In this document: in pieces, positions 27,111 through 37,493 of the stretch | How the letters are laid out: each line of letters opens with the position of its first letter | How positions within the stretch are numbered: position 1 is the first letter of the stretch | Program-made: the position numbers and the translations under genes | The notes under the pieces: generated by a model | What the model was told of the DNA's origin: nothing | The model's database searches: none | The model's input: the letters and a program-made list of their open reading frames with translations, nothing else | Origin: Rhizoctonia solani | Taxonomy: Eukaryota; Basidiomycota; Agaricomycetes; Cantharellales; Ceratobasidiaceae | Direction: 5' to 3' | Length of the DNA stretch: 64,000 bases | Assembly (NCBI RefSeq): GCF_016906535.1 | Contig: NC_057373.1 | Location: forward strand, 3,534,001 to 3,598,000

Positions 27111-28037
27111 ATGTATTTCGTCAACAATTACACCCCCCCTCTCCCTAAGGGACCTGTCACCTTGCCTGATCCAACTAAACCATACGATGTAAATTTTGTT
27201 TTCCTGTGAAAGATTTAGAAACAGACCGAGTGAAAGTGGTCCCGTACATTGTGAGCAATTTATGTCTTATTTGTCCGATAACTATTATTCACGGACAGTA
27301 GCCCCATTTACATGCTGTTGCCGTGTTCAACGCTATTACTGCAAACCCGGAGGTTATGCGCTATATGCCGTGCTCTACCCCAGCCACAATTGAAGAATTC
27401 GAAGTATTTTGCGAAGTTTCGTATCGGCTTGATACCAGTCGTTGTCTTTACGTAATTTTAGACAAGACTAAACTTGCTCTTGCTGACGAGGCGGATGCCA
27501 ATAAAGGTCTGTCCTCCTTACTTACAGCTCACGTATACTAAGCACCCGGGTAGTTAGCAGCGCTCTCTTGGGTACCCTGGCATACATAAACGCTTCACGT
27601 GAATTATCAACGATCGAACCTGGATTCATCATTATCTTTCCCCAGTTCCAGCGTACTCATGTAAACACTCACGCAGTTGGGCTACTAATGCAGTATGCCC
27701 TCAATCAACCAAGCGAAGGGGGACTTGGTCTCCGAAGATGTCAATGGCAAGCGCATGCGAGCAACCTTCCTAGTCCTAAGGCTGCAGAACGATTAGGATT
27801 CAAGCCAGAAGGAACCCTTCGGTTAGTGCACTAGTTCTCCATATGTGGCTACGAACAAACGATTATATTAGTTGGAACCGGGTCCTCCCTCCAGAGAGAG
27901 AAAGTAGTGCGCCTTTCAGAGCCGATGACTCGCTCGGAATGCCAGGTCGACACACGGCCATGTTGGCTATTTGTTGGGATGATTGGGAAAACGGAGGCAA
28001 AGAACATCTGCAGCGGCTTATAGATCGTAAATCATGA
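27111..28037 (+). CDS. GNAT-family N-acetyltransferase (RimJ/RimL type), with apparent frameshift
   Basis: Transfers an acetyl group from acetyl-CoA to an amine; substrate unknown. ATG at 27111 opens MYFVNNYTPPLPKGP. After FVF the reading slips: LETDRVKVVPYI, the standard N-terminal strand of the family, lies in the next frame, as if one T were missing in the run at 27199-27202. Downstream exons read HAVAVFNAITANPEVMRYMP, LLGTLAYINASRELSTIEPG, the acetyl-CoA-binding region with HAVGLLMQYALNQPSEGGLG and ASNLPSPKAAERLGFKPEGT, and a C-terminal exon ending CWDDWENGGKEHLQRL. The third intron uses the TAG before TTAGCAGCGC, which restores the frame. Complete apart from the one-base slip. Short-homopolymer error is as likely as a true mutation. 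Confidence 0.78.
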
Positions 28038-29089
28038 GGTTCTAAGAAGGCATATCGTTCTATAAAGGACTAGAAATTCAGCAAATGTTTCAGATCTTTT
28101 TCAATTTATGCAATAACTTGTCTGCTAGAAGTTTCAAGTCTCACTACTATGAGTAAAGCACTTACTGGACAGTCCGAGTCTTCTTCCATGTATACTCTTT
28201 GAACCATTTACGTCTCATTCAACAGCTTTGCTGATACTAGGACGCATACATACTACTTATTATTCGATAACTACCTTCCCTTCCCGTCACCACCATCACC
28301 ATTTAATAAAACCGTACATTCTGAGTAGGAAGACTGAGATGATTGTTGCACGGAAAACTTGTAATATCCCCTCCTTCCTCAAGGAACCAATATTCTCTAT
28401 ATAAAAAATGATGTAGACTCACGATAGCTTTCATCTGCCTATGCTAACTTGCTGTAAACAGAGGACGAAGAAATATAATTTTCTATTCCTCTATTTGTAT
28501 GCGTATTCCCAAGCCACCAGTAAGAGGTCAGATGGTGCTTACTTGGTAGCATCCTAAAGCGATTGTTCGGGCTAAACGGACCCGCACCAAGGGCGGGTTA
28601 GTGGAGCACCTTGCCCGCAATATTGATGTTCCACGGTCACCGTGGTCATTTTCCTCACAACTACAGGGAATTTGCAATTTAGCTCGGGCAAGTTTGTAAC
28701 CAACCCTCGTTACGTCCGCGGGTCAAACTGTAAGCTTGTCCCGGCTAACCTTTGAGTGTGTTAAGTTTGTCAACGCCACATGTACACCTCCATGAGTAAT
28801 CGTATGTTGATATTACGAGACTCTTGGACGGTCAGCAAGCCATCGGGCTAGTAAATCCCTTTCCAAGCACCGCAATCGAGCACTATTGTAGAATCAGTTG
28901 TACATGGTAACATCTTTGTAGCCGCACTCAAGACGGGACTAGGAACTGAAGATACAGCTGATCTTAGGATGTCAATTACTCACCACATGGCCCAAGTATA
29001 AAAGGATTCTGCGGTGTATCAATCAGACCATCACCTACTGCTGGATCTTTCAATACCACTATCCTATTCGTAAAATTTACCACTGCATC
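28038..29089. other. 1-kb intergenic stretch, no gene seen
   Basis: Mixed-composition sequence without a recognisable coding frame. The promoter of the DUF1857 gene should lie near the right end. No bounded repeats noticed. Confidence 0.5.
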
Positions 29090-29606
29090 ATGTCTTCCGT
29101 CTTCAGTTATGCCTACACTGTTTCTTTTCCCAAGGACTCCAAAATCTCCCCGGCTCAAGCATTCGAGGCCCTCCGCTACAAAGCCCGGGCCCCGATGGCT
29201 TTTGTTGCTATTGCCTCTTGTGAAGTTCTCGAAGAGAATCCTAAATACATCAAGCGCAAGGTAGCCATGAAGAACGGCATGGAGATGACCGAAGATATAG
29301 ACCTATATGCACCATCATTGGTACGTATACATCACTACTTGAAGTCATCGCAATCAATAACCCATATCTCTTTCACAGGTCACCTTCAAGGGGGATTCAG
29401 GCTCCTTCATTACAAACCTAATCTCTGAGAATGCTGATGGAGAGCGTTTCCTAACGTTCACATTTTTCATGCCTCTTCCAGGAATTGAGCCTGGAAGCAA
29501 TGCCGAAGTTGAAAAGAAGAAGGAGTTGCGTGAACTCGTCATTGCGGGCGTAACACAAACTCTGGAGGTTACATTGAAGATGTTTGAGGAAGGGAAACTT
29601 AACTAG
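29090..29606 (+). CDS. DUF1857 / AtaL-like small protein (START/Bet v1-like fold)
   Basis: Two exons joined by an intron of about 56 nt after APSL. The protein of about 154 residues starts MSSVFSYAYTVSFPKDSKIS, has the ALRYKARAPMAFVAIASCEV and KYIKRKVAMKNG blocks, then VTFKGDSGSFITNLISE and FTFFMPLPGIEPGS, ending LEVTLKMFEEGKLN. This pattern fits the fungal DUF1857 (AtaL-like) family, predicted to adopt a helix-grip hydrophobic-ligand-binding fold. Soluble, no signal peptide. Homologues sometimes sit near secondary-metabolite genes, but no such cluster is visible here, so its ligand and pathway remain unknown. Confidence 0.82.
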
Positions 29607-30603
29607 AGTAATCTGTGCCGGATGCATCTGTATATGAGATATCTCTAAAAAGATTAGATTGAATTCTATGGGAGCGGTTGGTTGACATTCTGAATCGCAA
29701 AAAAGAGAGCGCACCTTTGAAGTTTCTCTCGAGAACATCCAGACTGTTCATCCATTGTAGGTCCATTCAACGCAACATCGAATCCACAGCGCCTATGGGG
29801 TGAACTCTTGGACATTTCGTACTTACATTGGCACGATTCTCTTTTCTCGAGTACGAACTTTCTTATTCCGTCTTGTTTTCTTTATGGAGCTTTAAGCATG
29901 TTCCGCGCGTTGTTTGGCATATAAATATCGGTTATTAAATCCATACTTGGGATATACATACATATAACCCAACCAAATTGCTGAGTACTCAATAAAAATT
30001 TGCTCTTGCTTTTGTCTCACTCCAGCGATCTCTAGTGAGCAAAGTTCACGCTTGCTGATATTGTACTTGATTACCTTCATAACGTCAATCTCGCCCAATT
30101 AAGCACGGTGAGCTCCAAAGACGTGGATTTCCTAGACGTAAAAGATCACGCGCTATATATGTGCGGAGTGTGGGCAAGGTTCAAGCAATTAAATAAAAAG
30201 CATCCATAAATCCGCATCTTCTGTTCGCCCCTACGTGTGGCCGAGGATTAGTTTCAGCGTATTTAGGTTCAGAATCCTGGAAAAATCTGGGTGTAATGCA
30301 GATTCTTTGTACCTTTGGGGCCCACTGTGGAGCCTTGTCCACATTAACTCATCCTAATTTTCCATTACTCTGTTCCGATCAACTATGTGTAATAGAGACA
30401 GCAGTATATTTCAAGGGCATATGGCTCATAATCAAACTACTCACGGCCGGACTACCCACATCAATGATGATCTGAACTCGGCGAAAACGATAATAGAATG
30501 CGCCAGGAAAACGTATCCCATGGAGTCCTGCGAAAAAAAGGCTCAACTAGATTTTACAAAGTCAATTATACGCAACTGATATATATATATGCGATATTTG
30601 GAC
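29607..30603. other. Intergenic stretch, no gene seen
   Basis: No conserved coding frame on either strand. The right end runs into a dispersed repeat. Confidence 0.5.
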
Positions 30604-31052
30604 GTTTTGCGATAAAGCCGGCGCAGACGCAAAACAGCGACTTAGCTGAGAGCATGTAGCGAGTCACGTGACTATCTTTTTTTTTACTCATATTTAAAGA
30701 GCTACAAGCGAACAAGGCTAGCCGCTCACAAACCGAGGCAAACTGCGCTAAGAGAAGGAGGAGAGAACAAGAAGAAGACCGAGAAAGCGAAAAGTGAAGC
30801 ACGTGACTACCGCATTCATGCCGTATCGACTTGCCTCCGACCTCCTCCACCCTCCGGCCTCGTACACACCGAGTGCCGTGGCACGCCTTTGCGTATCGTT
30901 TTTGTCCCACCCACCATCCCGCAATATCATGAGAGCTGGTTTGGGCCGCTCAACCACGAGCCAGACTCGCTACTTCGCAGCCGCGGGGGTTCCCCAACCT
31001 TCACCAGTCTGGGTCCCATGACCGACGCGGAAGAGCAGGTGGAGGATAAGTT
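30604..31052 (+). repeat. Dispersed GC-rich repeat, copy 2, with palindromic cap
   Basis: Begins with the GTTTTGCG...CGCAAAAC palindrome (30604-30635), then GACTTAGC and GCGAGTCACGTGACT. The body matches copy 3 at 41088-41431 in inverted orientation, over CATGCCGTATCGACTTGCC, GTGGCACGCCTTTGCG and GGGGTTCCCC. Relative to copy 3 this copy has an extra ~130 bp bracketed by two CACGTGACT boxes (about 30666 and 30802). Near its end ATG starts at about 31019 and encodes MTDAEEQVEDKF, matching MADAEEQVENKF in copy 3. The unit may therefore be the promoter plus first codons of a duplicated gene. Confidence 0.75.
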
Positions 31053-31203
31053 TAAAACTTCTCTCGAGCTCAACGACACCCATATAGATCTTCTAAGAAT
31101 TAAAATATTTCTACTAAATCACAATAGCGTCATAAATAAGCCTGCGTCTTTGCTCCGTGATAGCAGAGTGTAAATGTGGCTTGGTATATTCTCCTGTAAC
31201 TCA

Positions 31204-31506
31204 TTACATCAGCACCACATACTCAGGCATTCGATCTTGCACGGAAGCCAATTCAAGTAGATTTATATCCAAGGACGGTTGGAGATAAAGGGCCATTGCA
31301 CGGAATTCATCATTCTCAATTACCCCGAGCAAGTGGTTCCTTTTCACGATCCAACGAATGAGCCTTTCATGGAATTCCTCAGCGTCGAAGGGCTGGAATC
31401 AATATTAAGCGTTAATGAGTCAGAAGACAAAGATGAGCAGAAATCTGCCTACCTGCGGTTCTGTAGTCGGGGCCCGAACAGCAGGACCATTCACAGATTC
31501 ATCTAG
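31204..31506 (-). mobile_element. hAT-type transposase relic
   Basis: On the minus strand, 31395-31204 reads FDAEEFHERLIRWIVKRNHL followed by VIENDEFRAMALYLQPSL, the typical core found ahead of the catalytic region in fungal hAT transposases (F...F...L..WIV followed by EFR.....YL.P). A further open stretch up to 31506 may be the preceding exon, separated by an intron-like piece. The reading stops at 31204-31206 and no catalytic domain follows, so this is a fragment. No terminal repeats were found. Confidence 0.6.
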
Positions 31507-33008
31507 TGGAGAAATGCTCCATGCATCGTGGTCAGATTGAACTGCAGTTTGTCAGATGACGTGGTGTTTTTCCTTCATGTGGCCGTTAGTATTAGCGGTT
31601 GACCCTTTGGATCTACCATTCCTCTTCCACCGCCAATTTCCTCTCCTACACACACACCCCGACGTGAAACACATGCCTTCAGATCCCCATTTTCATTTTA
31701 CTCGACATTGTACATATCGAGGAAATGATAAACTCATGCTCGACTCTTGGAGAAGTAATGACTATCGGCAGCATTATTATTACGAGCTCTTCCCTCCAGG
31801 TTGTACCGATGAGCAAAGCGTGGGTCTTGCCGCGGATTATGAGATGCTAGTGATGGAGTGATTGATTCGCGAGCAGCAGAAACGTTAGATTGGGGTAAAG
31901 GCTCTTCAACGTAAGGTCGTTTCATAATTAGCTCTTTGGTCCGAATGAAAGAATCGACGAGAAACGAGAGATAAGTAAAGCATTTATGTGGCCTTGTCAA
32001 AGGAATTTATACAAGCTGAGCCACGGTGATTAACAAGGTGCCACCGAATATTCCGGGCTATCGGAGAAAGATGAATCATCTCTATTGGGACCGGCTTCGG
32101 TGAGCCAAGCTTCTCCCGGTTGTTACCGTTACAATTCCAAATCTGTCTACATACCGGAGGACCGAAAGACTACATCGCCAGTGATGACGAATAAAACACA
32201 TACTGAACCTAGAGCCTCTCGTTCCCGAGACCTGCCTATATATGCGTTTATGCCTACATGTGCGGCCTGCGGCCACGGCGCCGAGTGCAACTGACAGATA
32301 GGGGACACCCGAGCCACGATAGCGAACTCGGAAGTGAGTACGACTCACGAGCCGGGTGGGCCACCTGCGGTCGGCATACGTGGTGACAGGGACGGAGGCC
32401 GGGGGAAAAGGGAACGAGCGCACTGCTCGATTCGTCCGTCGGCCGGGGGTGGTCGATGTTCGCAACCGTGCCAAGAAGATTAATCTATTTTACGAGTTAA
32501 GCAATGCTATAAACCCAGGCGCCTAGAGGGGATGTCTGAGGGCGCATCAGGTCTTATATATATTACGAGGGATTATTGGTTTTCGAGAACAGCCCTCGCT
32601 GCGATCCTCGGTGGGATATAGCAATACTAGACCTCGATGTCCTGCTTAAGATTTCCAGTATTTCAAATACAAGTCAAGCCCGAGGATTGGCCGGATGAAA
32701 TTCGAGATTACCAGAACGACATTAGACGCTGTGATACATTCCCAGACTCAGCGATTCCCCAAGAGGATGTTACCGATTGCCACGATCGACGCCTCGATGT
32801 CGATGAGGCCAAGTCCATCATCAACGGCTAACTACAAGCGCCGGGCGATCATCGTGGGGAAATTGCAAATTAAGAGCAGGTTATAATGTTCCCTGTTGGC
32901 CGTGACTCACACGAGCTCTCACAGTTCCTACATACACAGTAAGTTCCATAACTATAAGTGTTTAATGCATTTATAACTTAGACTTGTTTAGCTCAAAAAG
33001 CTCTATTA
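31507..33008. other. Unassigned region between hAT relic and PNPOx-like gene
   Basis: Several open frames, none recognised. A plus-strand frame near 32637-32831 ends in PEDWPDEIRDYQNDIRRC and then DVTDCHDRRLDVDEAKS, which looks protein-like in composition and might be a gene fragment. The Arg-rich minus-strand frame at 32082-32474 looks compositional. The left part could belong to the same transposon as the hAT relic. Confidence 0.4.
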
Positions 33009-34220
33009 TGGGGAAGTTTTACGACTCAATTCCTGAGTCGTTCATTCCGTGAGTCCCAAGTTCCAGAGTCCCCCAGAACCGTTTGACGTAATCGTGCATT
33101 TTAGATGGATTAATGAACAACATTGTTTCTGGGTTGCAACCGCTCCTATCTCTGCAAACGGACATGTCAACGTATCTCCAAAAGGGATGACAGGTACATT
33201 CAAATTATTAGGTCCGAACGCATGTTTCTATCAAGACTTGTCGGGTTCGGGTAAGATATCTCCACTTGGCGACTCGCCGTTGAGACGTTAATCATAATCC
33301 CAGGTGTGGAAACGATCTCCCATCTGCGTGAGAACGGGCGCATCACTATAATGCAGGTCTTATCTGTCTTATGTCTTCGACGCATGTGATGACATTCCTG
33401 AGTAAAGGTTTAGTGCATTCAAGGGGTCTCCCCGCATTGTTCGGCTCTGGGGAACAGGTCAACTCCTTCTTATCATGTTATTGTTACATCACGCAATTAA
33501 CTTGAATCCCTAGGAATTGTACACGAACTAGGGAGCCCTCGCTACGAAGAGCTTATTCCGCTATCGGACCGCCTTCCCGGTTCACGAGCAGCGATTGAGG
33601 TCCAGATTCACAAGGTCGGAAGTGTAAGTAATTGCCACCTGACTCTTGTAATTTATAACCAACCGTGGTGCTATGTCATTAGTCATGCGGGTACTCGGTA
33701 CCTTTCTACGAGTACACCGGGGAGCGGACACTTTTGTGCGACGTTATGCGACCTCGCGAACAACGAGATGCTGATGGATGTCCCGAAGAACTCAAAAGTG
33801 GCAAGTGTTTAATTCGAAATACCCATAGCCGACGTCAAACTTATCAGTACCATAGCTACGGATCCATTTGCCCACCTCAAGCCGACTCCAGCGTATCCAC
33901 TTTCAGAAGACTTGGTGCCGGAGAAGAGCTTGCGTAAGTATTGGGCAGTCAAGAATATTCGCTCAATCGATGGGGTTCCTGGTCTCCATCTTGGGCGGAT
34001 TTTTGCAGGCCTACCCATGACGCGGGACAAAGTGAAGGATAATACACGATTCCATGAACCAGTGGGGGTGATGGGGAGCCAGAATAGTAAAGCGGGGGTG
34101 GTGGAGACTCCAGCCCGGGGCAGTTGGGCTCCGATCTTCGTAGCGTTCACGTTGGGGTTAACCATTGCGCGACTTGTGGGGCTAGTCCATCACGCGTATG
34201 GTCTAGCACTCGGTCTGTAG
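33009..34220 (+). CDS. PNPOx-like FMN-binding protein with C-terminal membrane anchor, copy 2 (intact)
   Basis: Pyridoxamine 5'-phosphate-oxidase-like split-barrel protein, expected to bind FMN; substrate unknown. Start ATG at 33009 gives MGKFYDSIPESFIP; the second exon begins WINEQHCFWVATAPISANGH and continues VNVSPKGMTGTF. Further exons read ETISHLRENGRITIM, FSAFKGSPRIVRLWGTG, HELGSPRYEELIPLSDRL and SRAAIEVQIHKVGS, then CGYSVPFYEYTGERTLL. The C-terminal exon has SLRKYWAVKNIRSIDGVPGL and a hydrophobic segment (APIFVAFTLGLTIARLVGLV). The frame between ITIM and FSAFKG is only kept if the intron starts with GC (33353) rather than GT. The paralogue at 12422-13705 has lost its ATG. Which membrane it sits in is not evident. 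Confidence 0.82.
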
Positions 34221-34954
34221 ATGCGATATCTAGAAATAAATTGCCGGGATTAACGGCTTACGGGACAAGGCTATCTAAGGCGACTTAGCTCTGATGTGTG
34301 TTGATACCAGGTCCTAGATTGGGTCGAGAAGGGCGTTCAAGGGGGTCGATACATAGGAAAGACGATCCGAGGGTACCCGAAAGATGCCCAGCTGATGGCG
34401 AAGGCACATTTGTTATTCCAAATTGAGGCTAAAATTTCATAACAATGCGAGAACCGAAGGCCGACCATCTCCATAGTAAAGATACAATACAATTACTAGG
34501 ATCAAGTCGGACGCAGAGACCCAACAATAAGGTCATATGAGTACCAGGAGATCCTATTGGATGGATATGTCGGAAGTGAAACTTGTGAGCAGCTCGTGCA
34601 TAGCGACAAGGCGCAACGCATAACCCCTATCCGGTCAAGGTGCTTTTAGATTAACGACCAATTTCCCTCGGGGCCTCGGCTGGACAGGTACAATTGGGGA
34701 AGTGAGGAAGAAATGATACTCCATTGGTAAGAAAGAAGCAAGAAGTTCAGGTTGGTGGAGGTCGGTTAGCTCATCTGGTAGCGTTTGTGTCGGCTGATGT
34801 GCATCGCGCAGTAGCATATATAAGGCGCAGAGAGTTGATGGTATCTCCTTCAGTCTACCTACCCCCCGTGAGTTTTGACCTGTTGGCTCTATAATCGATC
34901 ATTACTGATCGTTAGGATCCATTGCATAGCACTCATACATATACCTCATACACC
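34221..34954. promoter_or_regulatory. Upstream region of aldehyde dehydrogenase 1, with TATA box
   Basis: A TATATAAG box lies at about 34817-34824, roughly 130 bp before the ALDH start. A TATATAAA box occupies almost the same relative position before ALDH copy 2, so this part of the promoter was duplicated or kept. The remainder of the 0.7-kb gap shows no gene. Confidence 0.6.
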
Positions 34955-36801
34955 ATGCCCAGCATCTTCGAGTACAGCTTTGAGGACCACGGCCACAAAT
35001 TCGGCACCAAGTTTTCTACTGGCCTTCTCATTGGCGGTGAATTCGTTGATGGTAGCAACAACAGTACCATCGAGTACGTTTGCCCTCATTGTGGCCCAAT
35101 TGATTATAATCTAATATCTTAAACGCAGTGTCATCAACCCAACCACTGGAAAGCTCATCACAAAGATCAGCGAGGGTACTGAGAAGGATGTCGACCGTGC
35201 AGTCCAGGCAGCCCAAAAGGCGTACGATACAGCCTGGGGCCTGAATGTGTCTGGTGTCCAACGGTGAGTCGGTCCGGTTACGCAAATTTCCTGATGAAGA
35301 ACCAATCACCTAATCTATTTGTAATCAGTGGCAAGATCCTAATCAGGATTGCTGAACTTATCGAGCGCGATATCGACGAAATTGCTGCAGTCGAGGCTCT
35401 TGACAACGGCAAGGCTTTCACCATCGCCAAAGGCTTCGATGCTTCCGAGGCTGCTGCCTGCTTCCGCTACTACGGCGGATGGGCCGACAAGCACCACGGA
35501 AAGGTTGCTGAGATCGATGATAGCCGCCTGGCGTATACTCGCCATGAGCCGATCGGAGTTGTTGGACAGATCATTCCATGGAACTTCCCGCTGCTGATGT
35601 TTGCATGGAAGCTTGCACCAGCTCTGGCGACCGGTAACACGATCATCATCAAGCCATCTGAGTTCACACCTCTGTCTGCTCTTCGTGTTGCTGCACTGTT
35701 CAAGGAGGCTGGTCTTCCGGATGGTGTTGTCAACGTTGTTCCTGGTGAGTTTCTTAACTTTTATTTATTTATTTTTATTTCGCTGCGATTCTAACATCAT
35801 ACTTAGGATATGGCCAAACTGTTGGTGCTGCCATCTCTTCGCACATGAAAATCGAAAAGGTTGCCTTCACTGGCTCTACCGCTGTTGGCCGTACCATCAT
35901 GAAGGCTGCAGCAGCAAGCAACCTGAAGAACGTGACGCTCGAGCTCGGTGGAAAGAGCCCGAACATCATCTTCAACGATGCTGACCTTGAGGCTGCTGTT
36001 CGCTGGGCTGCATTCGGCATCTTGTACGCGAATTTCATTCCACCGTTTGGTTTGGCCATCAATTCATATTTCATTATAGCTTTAACCACGGACAAACCTG
36101 CTGCGCAGGCTCCCGTGTCTTTGTTCAGTCCGGTGTCTACGACAAGTTTGTTGAATTGTTCACTGCGCACGTCAACAAGCTCAAGGTCGGCGACCCATTC
36201 AAATCTGAGACCTTCCAGGGTCCTCAGGTCTCACAGATCCAATTCGATGTAAGTTTCGTTCTTGACATTTTTACGAAAATATTCCTAACGTTCCCGTAGC
36301 GCATCATGGGTTACATTGAGTCCGGAAAGTCCCAGGGTGCGACTGTCGCAACTGGAGGGGAACGTATCGGCAACGAGGGCTACTTCATCCAGCCCACCGT
36401 CTTCACCGACGTCAAGCCCGACATGAAGATCATCCAGGAGGAGATCTTTGGACCCGTCGTAGCGATCGCCAAGTTCGAGGATGAGGCGGACATCATCCGT
36501 CAGGCAAACGACTCGATCTATGGTCTCGCTGCTGCGGTGTTCTCTCGTGATATCTCCCGGGCATTGGATGTTGCACACAAGCTGCACGCCGGCACAGTGT
36601 GGGTGAACTGCTACAACAAGCTGAACAACCAGATGCCGTTTGGAGGGTTCAAGCAGAGCGGTATTGGGCGTGAGCTCGGCGAGTACGCCTTGGCAAAGTA
36701 AGTTTCGTTCGTTCTTGAATACATGAGGATACTTATGCGGTTACTGTAGCTACACCAGCGTCAAGGCCGTGCACGTTAACTTGACCGAGCCTGCACCATG
36801 A
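34955..36801 (+). CDS. Aldehyde dehydrogenase, NAD(P)+-dependent, copy 1 (intact)
   Basis: Oxidises aldehydes to carboxylic acids. About 500 residues. ATG at 34955 opens [13 protein letters not shown]. Key segments are [20 protein letters not shown], the cofactor-loop [21 protein letters not shown], the glutamate motif [12 protein letters not shown], and the cysteine motif [14 protein letters not shown]. Later come [13 protein letters not shown] and [19 protein letters not shown], and the C-terminus [10 protein letters not shown]. No targeting peptide is apparent, so a cytosolic class like yeast Ald-type enzymes is likely. About eight exons with short introns. Tandem with a close copy starting 0.7 kb downstream in the same direction. 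Confidence 0.95.
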
Positions 36802-37349
36802 GTTATTTGATCACGACAGAAATTATGGGAGTTTTCGTTGTATTGACCGGTGTAAAATAGTGATTATCCTTGAAATTTATCCCAAATTATCTCAAGAGAT
36901 CTGCAGCGAAAATTTTCGTTCGAAGGACTTCCGAATACCGAGAGATTTCGATCGATCGGGCGTAAGGCGATTATCACTGTAATGACATTCGAATTCTGGG
37001 CCCCACTCTTCGAATTCTTACAAAGCCCCAGCAAATGATTTGGAGCAGAAAGATGGGGGCTTCGGATAGTGGCATCTTATGGTTACCAACCGAATAGTAA
37101 GGTGATTCGCAAACACAAGGTGTTAGCAGGCACCTTTATACACTGTTCTCATCAATTGCCTCTTTGTTGGGGTACAAAAAAACAAATGCGCATATTTGCG
37201 ACAAGAGGTAGCCAGAGTTTCTAACTTGGAAGTCAAGGAAGCTCCAGATAAGACTATGCTAGTCACCTTGAATCAGGTGAGTAGGTTTTACCCAAAAAGG
37301 CACCAAGGACCGCGCAGCCTTTGAGGTCGGGTGATGTGTGCTATATGCA

Positions 37350-37361
37350 GCCATATATAAA
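37350..37361 (+). promoter_or_regulatory. TATA box upstream of aldehyde dehydrogenase copy 2
   Basis: CATATATAAAC lies about 135 bp before the ATG at 37494, mirroring the spacing seen for copy 1. The rest of the 36802-37493 gap shows no gene. Confidence 0.55.
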
Positions 37362-37493
37362 CATGAGAGGCGGCAGAAAATTTCACTCCGCCAACCACTC
37401 TGTGGATCTACCTCTTTAATTCGTGTTTTGACCAGTATCTGACAATCAAACATTCCACTGTGACCAGTAGTATTGGTGCTCGTACTTTATACT

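Noticed and set aside
32082..32474. Arg-rich 130-codon minus-strand frame
   Set aside because: Low-complexity composition, no family resemblance.
34760..34800. Possible tRNA (TAGCTCATCTGG resembles an A box)
   Set aside because: No B box (GGTTCRANNCC) at the right distance and no cloverleaf.
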